From: Methylobacterium sp. J-090
GTDB taxonomy: Bacteria > Pseudomonadota > Alphaproteobacteria > Rhizobiales > Beijerinckiaceae
Assembly: GCF_022829345.1 (NCBI RefSeq)
Contig: NZ_JAKSXV010000098.1
Location: forward strand, 248,001-312,000
Direction: 5' to 3'
Length of the DNA: 64,000 bases
The position numbers and the translations under genes were made by a program. Below, in pieces: positions 22,944 to 30,152 of this stretch (within the stretch, counting starts at the first letter, position 1; each line of letters opens with the position of its first letter). The notes under the pieces are model-generated. The model had not been told where the DNA came from. It saw only the letters and a list, made by a program, of their open reading frames with translations, and did no database searches.

Positions 22944-25082
22944 TCAGAACCGCGCCGTCAGGAACACCCGCACGTTGCGGCCCGGCAGCAGGATCTCGTC
23001 CTTCTTGAACGAGGCCGAGTTGCGGATCTGGTCGTTCAGCAGGTTGCGGCCCTGGAGGCCGAGGGTCACTTCGGTGGCGCCGTACAGCACGGGGTCGAGG
23101 GGCTTGGTGTAGCTGACCTCGGTGCGCAGGTCGTCGAAACCGGGGGTCACCGTCTCGATGGGGGCGACCTCCGTGTGGGCGAAGGCGTGGAGCAGGTTCA
23201 CCCGGGCGAACCAGCCGTCGGCGCGCACGAACAGGCCGCCGCCGACGCGGTGGGGCGGGATGCGCGGCACGAAAGTGCCGTCGTCGAACTGGGCGCGGAT
23301 TAAGTCGTACTGGGCGTCGAGGCCGGCCCAGCCGTTGCCCACGGGCAGGAGATCGAGCTGCGCGCCGATCTCGGCCCCATAGAACGTGGCGTTGCGCTGC
23401 GCGTAGACGATCTGCTGCAATTCGTCGTCGCTGCCGCAGGACGCGAAATCGTCGCCGCACCGGAGGCCAGTGTCGCGCTTGTAGATGAAGCCGGTGTAGC
23501 GGGTGTAGTAGCCGGTGGCGTCGAGGCGCAGCGGCCCCTCGGCTCGGCGGATGCTGGCCTCGATGGTGCGGGCCCGCTCCTTCTTGAGGGCGGCGTTGCC
23601 GATCTCGAAGGTCTCCGTCGCATCGTGGGCGCCGCGCGAATACAGCTCGAAGGCGGTCGGCGCGCGCTCGACGAAGCTGCCGTTCAGGCTGGCGACGAAC
23701 CCGTTGGGGAGATCCTGAAGGGCGCCGAAGCTGAGGCTCTTCGGGGCGAACCGGCGGCGGCGGCCGTAGGAGAGTGGGTCCTCGCCCTCGACCGGCAGGA
23801 AGTCGCCGGGAAACAGCGTCGCGGTGCCGGTGGAGCGGTCCCCCTCGATGCGGCCGGCGGCCTGGACGCGCAGGCCGTTGCCCATTGCCAGCTCCTCGAA
23901 GAGGTACGCGGCGTTGCTGCGCGAATCCGTCGGCGCCAGCAGACCACCCGCCTCGCCGGCGGTGCCGAGGGTGCGGCGGCCGGCCTGCAGGCCGAGGGCA
24001 CCCGTCAGCGTGCCGAGGGCCGTGAAGACCGGCACGTGCTGGAATTCGACGCGGGCCTCCGCCTCGCGGTTCTTGAACGTGGCGCGGATGCCGTCCTGCC
24101 CATCCCCACCGATCCCGGTCTCGTCGTGACGATAGACCGAGCCGCCGACCCAGAACCGGATCGCCGCGATGGGCCCGTCGAGGGGGCGGAATTCGCCGCG
24201 GGCCAGCAGGCGATCCTGGCGCGGGTCGAGGCGGGTGCGGTTCTCCGCCGCCGAGCCGCCGGGAATCTGATAGAGCGCGTCGTAGTGGCTGTAGGACAGG
24301 CCGACGAAGCCCCGGTCGCCGATGAACGATATGCCGACGGCGCCACCCTGGGACTCGTTGGCGGAGTTGCGCTGAATCCCGAGGGGGGTGGCGTAACTGT
24401 CGGACGCTGTCTTGAATCCGTCGGCATGGACCGCGACGTTGCCCGCGCCCGCATCCACCGTCACGGCGCCGAGGCGGCCGTTGTCCACGGTGGAATACCC
24501 CGTGGTGGCGGAGCCCGAGATGCCCCGCTCGGGGATGAAGGTCGGCACGCGGTTGTTCTCGGCGCTCACCACGCCGCCGATGGCCTGGGAACCGAAACGC
24601 AGGGAGGCCGGCCCCCGGATCACCTCGATGCGGTTGGCGACCAGCGGGTTGATGGGGACGCCGTGGTCCTCGCCGAGCTCCGACACGTCCTGGATGCCGA
24701 CGCCGTTCTCCTGGATGCGGACCCGGCTGTTGTCGAGGCCGCGGATGATCGGACGGCTCGCGGCGCCGGGCGCGTAGGTCGAGGCCGAGATGCCCGGCCG
24801 GTCGGCGAGGGCGTCGCCGAGGGTGCGCGGCTGCTCACGGGCGATCTGGTCGGCGGTGACCACGGTGACGGGCGAGAAGGTGTTGACGACGACGGGTAGG
24901 ATGCCGGTGGCCGGGGCGCTCGCCACGCCGCTTCCGCGCAACGGCACGATGGGACTCGGCGACGTGACGCTGAGTTCGGAGAGCGTCGCCTCCGCCTGCT
25001 GCGCCCGCGCATCCCCGGACATCAGTCCGGCCCCGGCCAGGATCGTTCCCGCCAGCAGACCCTTCGACAAACCGGCGTGCAT
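22944..25082 (-). CDS. znuD: TonB-dependent outer-membrane receptor, ZnuD-like (zinc uptake)
   Basis: The 712-residue protein has a signal peptide ending ...GDARA, a plug domain (about residues 65-170, with VVTADQIAREQPRTLGDAL and the segment GEDHGVPINPLVANRIEVI) and a C-terminal 22-strand barrel ending in the assembly signal V-R-V-F-L-T-A-R-F. The HGVPINPL and RGPASLRFGSQAIGG sequences are characteristic of the ZnuD/zinc-receptor group. It contains a pair of cysteines in an extracellular-loop-like stretch (LRCGDDFASCGSDD), as ZnuD does. Two Zur-like palindromes lie in the 60 bp upstream, supporting zinc regulation. The substrate is inferred. Confidence 0.85.
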   Translation of the reverse strand: MHAGLSKGLLAGTILAGAGLMSGDARAQQAEATLSELSVTSPSPIVPLRGSGVASAPATGILPVVVNTFSPVTVVTADQIAREQPRTLGDALADRPGISASTYAPGAASRPIIRGLDNSRVRIQENGVGIQDVSELGEDHGVPINPLVANRIEVIRGPASLRFGSQAIGGVVSAENNRVPTFIPERGISGSATTGYSTVDNGRLGAVTVDAGAGNVAVHADGFKTASDSYATPLGIQRNSANESQGGAVGISFIGDRGFVGLSYSHYDALYQIPGGSAAENRTRLDPRQDRLLARGEFRPLDGPIAAIRFWVGGSVYRHDETGIGGDGQDGIRATFKNREAEARVEFQHVPVFTALGTLTGALGLQAGRRTLGTAGEAGGLLAPTDSRSNAAYLFEELAMGNGLRVQAAGRIEGDRSTGTATLFPGDFLPVEGEDPLSYGRRRRFAPKSLSFGALQDLPNGFVASLNGSFVERAPTAFELYSRGAHDATETFEIGNAALKKERARTIEASIRRAEGPLRLDATGYYTRYTGFIYKRDTGLRCGDDFASCGSDDELQQIVYAQRNATFYGAEIGAQLDLLPVGNGWAGLDAQYDLIRAQFDDGTFVPRIPPHRVGGGLFVRADGWFARVNLLHAFAHTEVAPIETVTPGFDDLRTEVSYTKPLDPVLYGATEVTLGLQGRNLLNDQIRNSASFKKDEILLPGRNVRVFLTARF

Positions 25083-25100
25083 CGTCGAACCTCACACAAC

Positions 25101-25116
25101 AAACGTTATAATGTTT
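25101..25116 (-). promoter_or_regulatory. Zur-like operator (proximal)
   Basis: AAACGTTATAATGTTT is a near-perfect palindrome (its complement reads AAACATTATAACGTTT), lying 19 bp before the receptor start. Its core closely resembles known Zur boxes (GTTATAATaTcAC-type). It is embedded in AT-rich sequence that stands out from the surrounding 70% GC DNA. Confidence 0.65.
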
Positions 25117-25127
25117 CATTAAGCAGA

Positions 25128-25142
25128 TGTGATAATGTAACA
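25128..25142 (-). promoter_or_regulatory. Zur-like operator (distal)
   Basis: TGTGATAATGTAACA is a weaker palindrome that shares the ATAATGT core with the proximal site, which it follows by about 25 bp. The two together suggest side-by-side repressor binding over the receptor promoter. Confidence 0.5.
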
Positions 25143-25258
25143 AGTCCTTTCGTAGCTCGGGTCGCTCGATGGTGCGGCCCTGTTGCGCAGGCGCATCGGT
25201 TCGGCTCTCGCCGAGCGGGACTTGCCGATGCGGCCTCCCATGCCGAATTCTCGATGCA

Positions 25259-26017
25259 ATGGTATCCGTCCCCCTCCTGGCGATCCTGCGCGGGCTCGCA
25301 ATCCTCGTCTTGCTCGGCTTCCTCCTCCCCCTCGGGACCCACGCGCTGTGGTGGCTCGCCCGCGCGGAGGTGGCCCCGAGCTGGTCGAGCACCGGCCTCC
25401 TGGCGCGGCCGAAGGCCGACGATCCGGCCCTCGTCCGGGTGTATGCGGCGCGGGTCGGGCGCTGGCGCGGGATCGTCGCCCATCACAGCTGGATCGTGAT
25501 CAAGGCCGCCGGCGCCACCCGCTACACACGCTACGACGTCGTCGGATGGGGCCTGCCCGTGCGGACGGATGGCTGGGCAGCGGACGGCCTGTGGTTCGGC
25601 AATCCGCCCGAGACCATCCTGGCCCTCGACGGGGCCTCGGCCGAGGCGGCGATCCCGGCGGTACGGTCGGCGGTGGCGGATTATCCGCACCGGGCGCTGG
25701 GCTCCTACACGGTCTGGCCGGGGCCGAACTCTAACACCTTCGCGGCCCATGTGATGGCCCGCATTCCCGGCATCGCCACGACCCTGCCGCCCACCGCCCT
25801 GGGCAAGGACTGGACGCCGCCCGGACGGTTCGTGGAGCGCACACCGAGCGGCACCGGTCTGCGCCTCGGTTTCGGCGGCTATGCTGGTTTGACCCTCGGC
25901 TGGGTCGAGGGCATCGAGGTCAATCTTCTGGGTCTGGTCGCCGGGATCGACCTGCGCCGGCCGGCGGTGAAGCTGCCCGGCTGGGGCCGCATCGGCATGA
26001 CGGGGATCGCCGCATGA
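25259..26017 (+). CDS. DUF3750 family protein
   Basis: This 252-residue protein begins with a hydrophobic segment (residues about 4-27, LLAILRGLAILVLLGFLLPLG), probably a signal anchor. The DUF3750 domain follows, with VYAARVGRWRGIVAHHSWIVIK, RYDVVGWG and YTVWPGPNSNTFAAHVMARIP as its most conserved parts. The His and Asn/Ser-rich motif resembles a papain-like or NlpC/P60-like fold, but I cannot show catalysis. The start ATG 25259 is chosen because coding character and the hydrophobic segment begin there. It overlaps the GNAT gene by 4 bp (ATGA). Confidence 0.82.
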   Translation: MVSVPLLAILRGLAILVLLGFLLPLGTHALWWLARAEVAPSWSSTGLLARPKADDPALVRVYAARVGRWRGIVAHHSWIVIKAAGATRYTRYDVVGWGLPVRTDGWAADGLWFGNPPETILALDGASAEAAIPAVRSAVADYPHRALGSYTVWPGPNSNTFAAHVMARIPGIATTLPPTALGKDWTPPGRFVERTPSGTGLRLGFGGYAGLTLGWVEGIEVNLLGLVAGIDLRRPAVKLPGWGRIGMTGIAA

Positions 26018-26502
26018 ATCCGACGATCCGCTCCGCAGACGCTGCGGATCACGATGCCGTCTGGGCCATCCTCGAACCGACGATCCGCGCCGGCGAGACC
26101 TACACGCTGCCCCGCGACGGCACCCGCGCGGACATGCTTGCCTACTGGTTCACCCCCGGCAACCGCGTCTTCGTCGCCGCGAGCGAGGGCGCGGTGCGGG
26201 GCACCTACCTGCTGCGGGCGAACCAGCCCGGCGGCGGTGGCCATGTGGCCAATGCCGGGTTCATGACCCACCCGGATGCGGGTGGGCGCGGCATCGCCCA
26301 GGCCATGGGCCGGCACGCCCTGGAGACCGCCCGGCAGGCAGGGTTTTCGGCGATGCAGTTCAACTTCGTCGTATCCACCAACACCCGCGCCGTCGCCCTC
26401 TGGGAGCATCTCGGATTCAAGGTGGTCGGACGCCTGCCCGGGGCCTTTCGCCATCCGCTCCACGGCTTCGTCGACGCCCTGGTGATGTACCGGACCCTGT
26501 GA
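26014..26502 (+). CDS. GNAT-family N-acetyltransferase
   Basis: The 162-residue protein matches the GNAT fold. The acetyl-CoA-binding motif A is seen in PDAGGRGIAQAMGRHALETARQAG (R/Q-x-x-G-x-G/A), and motif B in NTRAVALWEHLGFKVVGRLPGAF. Substrate is unknown; candidates are amino-acid, amine or ribosomal-protein groups. It is translationally coupled to the DUF3750 gene by ATGA overlap. The P450 system follows after 48 bp on the same strand, so all five genes may form one transcript. Confidence 0.88.
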   Translation: MNPTIRSADAADHDAVWAILEPTIRAGETYTLPRDGTRADMLAYWFTPGNRVFVAASEGAVRGTYLLRANQPGGGGHVANAGFMTHPDAGGRGIAQAMGRHALETARQAGFSAMQFNFVVSTNTRAVALWEHLGFKVVGRLPGAFRHPLHGFVDALVMYRTL

Positions 26503-26550
26503 CGCGCGTGCGGTGCGGAACCGCCGGTGCCTCGCGGACATTGCGCCTCC

Positions 26551-26826
26551 ATGCCTGATCCGAACCCCGACCGCATCGGCCCGTCGCCGAGCCCAGATGT
26601 CTCGCGCGCTGCGGGCGGCCTGCGGGTCACCGTCGATCTCAACCGCTGTCAGGCTTATGCTCAGTGCTGCTACGCGGCACCGCACCATTTCGCCCTGCAC
26701 GGCGCCGAGGCGCTCCACTACGATCCGGCGCCGACGGCAGCGGCGCGCGACGACATCGAGCGCGCCCGCGTCGCGTGTCCTGTCCAGGCGATCCGTGTCG
26801 AAGACGCGGGGCGGCAACGCGCGTGA
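26551..26826 (+). CDS. 3Fe-4S ferredoxin of a P450 system
   Basis: The 91-residue protein contains Cx5C (N-R-C-Q-A-Y-A-Q-C) and a C-terminal A-C-P-V-Q-A-I segment. This is the three-cysteine pattern of bacterial [3Fe-4S] ferredoxins that donate electrons to cytochromes P450. An extra Cys follows the second ligand directly (CC). The ATG at 26551 is preferred over a GTG at 26527. It lies immediately upstream of the reductase, whose ATG is 3 bp beyond its stop, and the P450 follows; together they make a self-contained electron-transfer chain. Confidence 0.88.
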   Translation: MPDPNPDRIGPSPSPDVSRAAGGLRVTVDLNRCQAYAQCCYAAPHHFALHGAEALHYDPAPTAAARDDIERARVACPVQAIRVEDAGRQRA

Positions 26827-26828
26827 CT

Positions 26829-28103
26829 ATGGAACATCTCGTTGTCGTCGGCGCGTCCCTGGCGGGCCTGCGGGGCGCCGAAGCCGCCCGGAAGGCCGGC
26901 TTCCAGGGCCGCCTCACCCTTATCGGCGCAGAACCGCACCGGCCGTACGATCGGCCGCCCCTGTCGAAGCTGGTCCTGACCGGCGGCGTCGCGCCCGGGG
27001 CCACCACCCTGCCGAACCTCGAGCCCCTCGACGCGGAATGGCGCCTCGGCTCGGCCGCCGCAGGCCTCGACCGGTCCGACCGGGCCGTCATTCTGGAGAG
27101 CGGCGACCGCGTCGCCTACGACCGCCTCCTCATCGCCACCGGCGCGCGGGCACGGCCCTGGCCGGACACGGTGCAGAACCGGTTCGGAGGCGTCCACACC
27201 CTGCGGAGTCGCGATGACGCGGCGGCCCTGCGGGGGGCGCTTGCGGCCGGGCCCGGCCGGGTGCTCGTCATCGGTGGCGGCTTCATCGGCTGCGAGGTGG
27301 CCGCCGCCTGCCGCGACCTCGATCTGCCCGTCACCCTGGTGGAGAGCGGCGCGACGGTGCTGGAACGGGTGCTCGGCAGCCATCTCGGCTCCGTCGTCGC
27401 GGCCCTGCACGCGGTGCGCGGCGTCGATCTGCGCTTGGGCGCGAAGGTCGAGGCCCTCGAGGATGACGACAGCGGGCACGTGGTGCGCGCCCGCCTCGCG
27501 GATGGTCGCACGATCGAGACGACGTGCGTGGTCGTCGCCCTCGGCGCGGTCCGCAACACCGAATGGCTCTCGGGCTCCGGCCTCGCCTTCGACGAGGGCG
27601 GCGTCGACTGCGATGCGGACGGCTACGTGCTCGACACGGATGGGCGGTCCGACCGGACCATCGCCGCCGCCGGCGACGTGGCGCGCTTTCCCCATCCCAT
27701 CTACGACGGACGTCGCGTCGCCCTAGAGCATTGGGGTCACGCCGTGGCGCAGGGCGCGCATGCCGGGCGCCTGCTCGCGGGACAGGCCAGCAGCCCGGCC
27801 TATGCCGAGGTGCCGGCCTTCTGGTCGTCGCAGGGTGGAGTCACCCTCAAGATGGCGGGCCTGACCGAGGGCGCCGACGGCCTCGTCATCGCCCAGGGCG
27901 ATCCGAAGACCGGGCGGTTCCTCGCCCTCTACGGCCGTGCCGGACGCTGCATCGCCGCCGTCTCGTTCGACTCCGTGCGCTGGCTGCCGGCCTATGCCGA
28001 GATGGTGGCGGCGGGCGCACCGTTCCCGCCGATCCACGGCGCCGTGGACCAGGGCCGCCTGAGGGTGCTGCCGCCCGGGTTTCCGAAAGAGGACGAGCGA
28101 TGA
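26829..28103 (+). CDS. FAD-dependent ferredoxin reductase (rhodocoxin/putidaredoxin reductase type)
   Basis: The 424-residue enzyme has an N-terminal FAD-binding Rossmann motif (VVVGASLAGLRGAEAARKAG), a central NAD(P)H-binding motif (VLVIGGGFIGCEVAAACRDL) and the FAD-site segment TIAAAGDVARFP. The C-terminal EHWGHAVAQGAHAGRLLAG is typical of oxygenase-coupled ferredoxin reductases. It would pass electrons from NAD(P)H to the adjacent ferredoxin. The ATG at 26829 gives the usual short N-terminus (MEHLVVVGAS). Its stop overlaps the P450 start by 4 bp. Confidence 0.93.
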   Translation: MEHLVVVGASLAGLRGAEAARKAGFQGRLTLIGAEPHRPYDRPPLSKLVLTGGVAPGATTLPNLEPLDAEWRLGSAAAGLDRSDRAVILESGDRVAYDRLLIATGARARPWPDTVQNRFGGVHTLRSRDDAAALRGALAAGPGRVLVIGGGFIGCEVAAACRDLDLPVTLVESGATVLERVLGSHLGSVVAALHAVRGVDLRLGAKVEALEDDDSGHVVRARLADGRTIETTCVVVALGAVRNTEWLSGSGLAFDEGGVDCDADGYVLDTDGRSDRTIAAAGDVARFPHPIYDGRRVALEHWGHAVAQGAHAGRLLAGQASSPAYAEVPAFWSSQGGVTLKMAGLTEGADGLVIAQGDPKTGRFLALYGRAGRCIAAVSFDSVRWLPAYAEMVAAGAPFPPIHGAVDQGRLRVLPPGFPKEDER

Positions 28104-29347
28104 GCGACGCGACCCTGTTCGAGCAGGTCAAGGACGAGGCCAACCGCGTCGATCCCTATCCACTCTTCGCCCGTCTGCGCGAGACGCCCGTGTCGCGCCA
28201 GTCCGACGGCACCTACGTGGCCGCGACGCACGCGGCGATCAGCAGCCTTCTGCACGACCCGCGGATCAGTTCCGAGACCCTGCCGCCGGCCGACCGGCCC
28301 AAGACCGGCAACCCGATCTCCGACTGGATCGTCAAGCCGATCCGCGACCGGATCACCGATACCCACCGGCCGTTCATCTTCCGCGACCCGCCCGATCACG
28401 ACACCCTGCGCAAGGCCGTGATGCACGAGTTCACGCAGAAGCGCGTCCAAGTGCTGCGCGAGCGCTCGCACGTCCTCGTGGACGAGATCCTGGATAGGCA
28501 CGCGGCGGCCAGGAGCTTCGATATCGTCGACGACCTCGCCTACCCGCTTCCCGTGACCATCATCTGCGAGCTGCTCGGCATTCCGACCGAGGACGAGCCG
28601 CAATTCCACGGCTGGGCAACGCAGCTCGCCACCGCCCTCGAACCCGACACCATGGCGGACACCGAGAAGCGGTCCGAGAACAGCCGGACCTTCGAGACCA
28701 TCTCCACGTACATGACCGGTCTCATCAAGGAGAAGCGCCGGCACCCCAAGGACGACATGCTGTCTGGCCTGGCCGTGAACGGCGTGCCGGGCATCCCGCG
28801 CATGGGCGATTACGACCTCATCGCCACCTCGATCCTGATGCTGGTGGCCGGCCACGAGACCACCGTGAACCTCATCGCCAACGCCATGCTGGCATTGATG
28901 CGCAATCCGGCGGAGTTGGCACGTCTGCGCGACGATCCGGCCCGGGCGCCGCGCCTCATTGAAGAGGTGCAGCGCTACGATCCCCCGGTCCAGTTCCGAA
29001 CCCGCCGGGCGCTAGCGGATATCCCCATGGGTGACGTCACGATCCCGGAGGGCGCTGACGTGATCCTGCTCCTGGCCTCCGGCAACCGCGACCCGGCGGT
29101 GTTCAACGACGCCGACCGCTTCGACCCCGACCGGGGCGGCATCCGCCATCTCGGCTTCGGCGGCGGGCTGCATTATTGCGTCGGCGCGCCGCTCGCCCGG
29201 TTCGAGGCGGAGGCGGCGCTGACCGCGCTCGCCCGGCGCCTCGACGACCCGCGTCTCCAGGCCGATCCGCCGCCCTATCGGCCGGGCTCGGCCCTGCGCG
29301 GTCCCAAACACCTGCGCCTGTCCATCGGCGGCATCCGCAAGGCCTGA
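28100..29347 (+). CDS. Cytochrome P450 monooxygenase
   Basis: The 415-residue P450 shows the I-helix oxygen-activation motif (LVAGHETTVNLI), the K-helix E-x-x-R (E-E-V-Q-R), and the heme-binding loop F-G-G-G-L-H-Y-C-V-G-A with Cys360 as the axial ligand. It is soluble and of normal bacterial length. It inserts one oxygen atom into an organic substrate, using electrons from the ferredoxin and reductase genes directly upstream. It overlaps the reductase gene by ATGA. The general form resembles CYP107/CYP105-like soluble P450s, but the subfamily and substrate cannot be assigned by eye. Confidence 0.95.
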   Translation: MSDATLFEQVKDEANRVDPYPLFARLRETPVSRQSDGTYVAATHAAISSLLHDPRISSETLPPADRPKTGNPISDWIVKPIRDRITDTHRPFIFRDPPDHDTLRKAVMHEFTQKRVQVLRERSHVLVDEILDRHAAARSFDIVDDLAYPLPVTIICELLGIPTEDEPQFHGWATQLATALEPDTMADTEKRSENSRTFETISTYMTGLIKEKRRHPKDDMLSGLAVNGVPGIPRMGDYDLIATSILMLVAGHETTVNLIANAMLALMRNPAELARLRDDPARAPRLIEEVQRYDPPVQFRTRRALADIPMGDVTIPEGADVILLLASGNRDPAVFNDADRFDPDRGGIRHLGFGGGLHYCVGAPLARFEAEAALTALARRLDDPRLQADPPPYRPGSALRGPKHLRLSIGGIRKA

Positions 29348-29515
29348 TCCATCCGGCTTGAGGCGTTCCGGCCACACCGGGACGCAAAGTCACCGACCCG
29401 TGCGGGAATCCCCAGGACGCGGGCGACCCTGCCTTGCGGCCATCGCATTTGACGGTGAGGCAGCGCGCACGAGGGTCGTGTCCACGACCCCGACGTGTTC
29501 GGGATTTGCCAAACG
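29348..29515 (+). other. Structured leader upstream of the AprI/Inh-like lipoprotein gene
   Basis: This 168-bp stretch holds an 8-bp hairpin (CGTTCCGG 29364-29371 with CCGGGACG 29377-29384) followed directly by CAAAGTCACCG. A second hairpin (GGGTCGT 29473-29479 with ACGACCC 29484-29490) lies about 25 nt before the start codon. The string GGGACGCAAAG recalls one half of the GEMM-I (cyclic di-GMP) riboswitch, but the partner GGGCAAACC half is not seen, so no riboswitch is called. Confidence 0.3.
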
Positions 29516-30115
29516 ATGCCGCGTCCGCTCCTGACGACCGTCGCCATCCTCGCGCTCACCGCCGGCCTCGGTGCCTGCGCCTCGTCGCGACTCGACGGTC
29601 CGGCGAGCGGCCGTGGCCCCGGTCCCCAGGCGGCCCTCGACACATCGGTGCCGGCGATGCCGTCGGCCCCCATCACCTCGGCGCCCCTGGCACCGCCGCC
29701 GGGCGCCGCCGCCACCCCCGTGGACGCGCCCCTCGGGGCCAATGTCGCCGTCGCCCCCGCGACTCCGGTCATCGCCCCCGAGCCGAGCGCGGCGGCGATC
29801 GCGCCACCGGCCCCGCCGCCCGTCGTGGTGGCCACGGGCCGGTCCTCCGTGGTCGGCGCCTGGACGGCCAAGGACGCAACGGGCGCGAGCTGCAGGGTCT
29901 CCCTGTCGAGCGCGCCGGCCCTCGACCTGTACAAGGCCAGTGCCGCCGCCTGCCCGAACAAGGACCTCGCCAAGGTCACGGCCTGGGATTATCGCGACGG
30001 CGAAGTCTACCTCTACCAGCCCGGCGGCACCGTCACGGCCCGGCTGCGCCAGGGTGGCGGCGCCCTCGACGGCGCGCTGTCGAAGTCCGGCGCCTCCCTG
30101 GCGATGGTGCGCTGA
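29516..30115 (+). CDS. AprI/Inh-family metalloprotease-inhibitor-like lipoprotein
   Basis: This 199-residue protein has a lipoprotein signal peptide (LTAGLGAC, Cys21), a long Pro/Ala-rich linker (residues about 35-110) and a C-terminal beta-barrel domain of about 90 residues. That domain begins VVGAWTAKDATGASCRVSL and contains two cysteines (C in SCRV and in AACPNK), which fits the disulfide of the AprI/Inh inhibitor family. Family members inhibit serralysin metalloproteases in the periplasm. No serralysin or type I secretion gene is in the window, so the partner is unknown. The ATG at 29516 is chosen because it starts the signal peptide; a GTG at 29495 is in frame. Confidence 0.78.
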   Translation: MPRPLLTTVAILALTAGLGACASSRLDGPASGRGPGPQAALDTSVPAMPSAPITSAPLAPPPGAAATPVDAPLGANVAVAPATPVIAPEPSAAAIAPPAPPPVVVATGRSSVVGAWTAKDATGASCRVSLSSAPALDLYKASAAACPNKDLAKVTAWDYRDGEVYLYQPGGTVTARLRQGGGALDGALSKSGASLAMVR

Positions 30116-30152
30116 GGGGCGGGACCGGTAGGACCTCCTTGGCCCAGGATGG

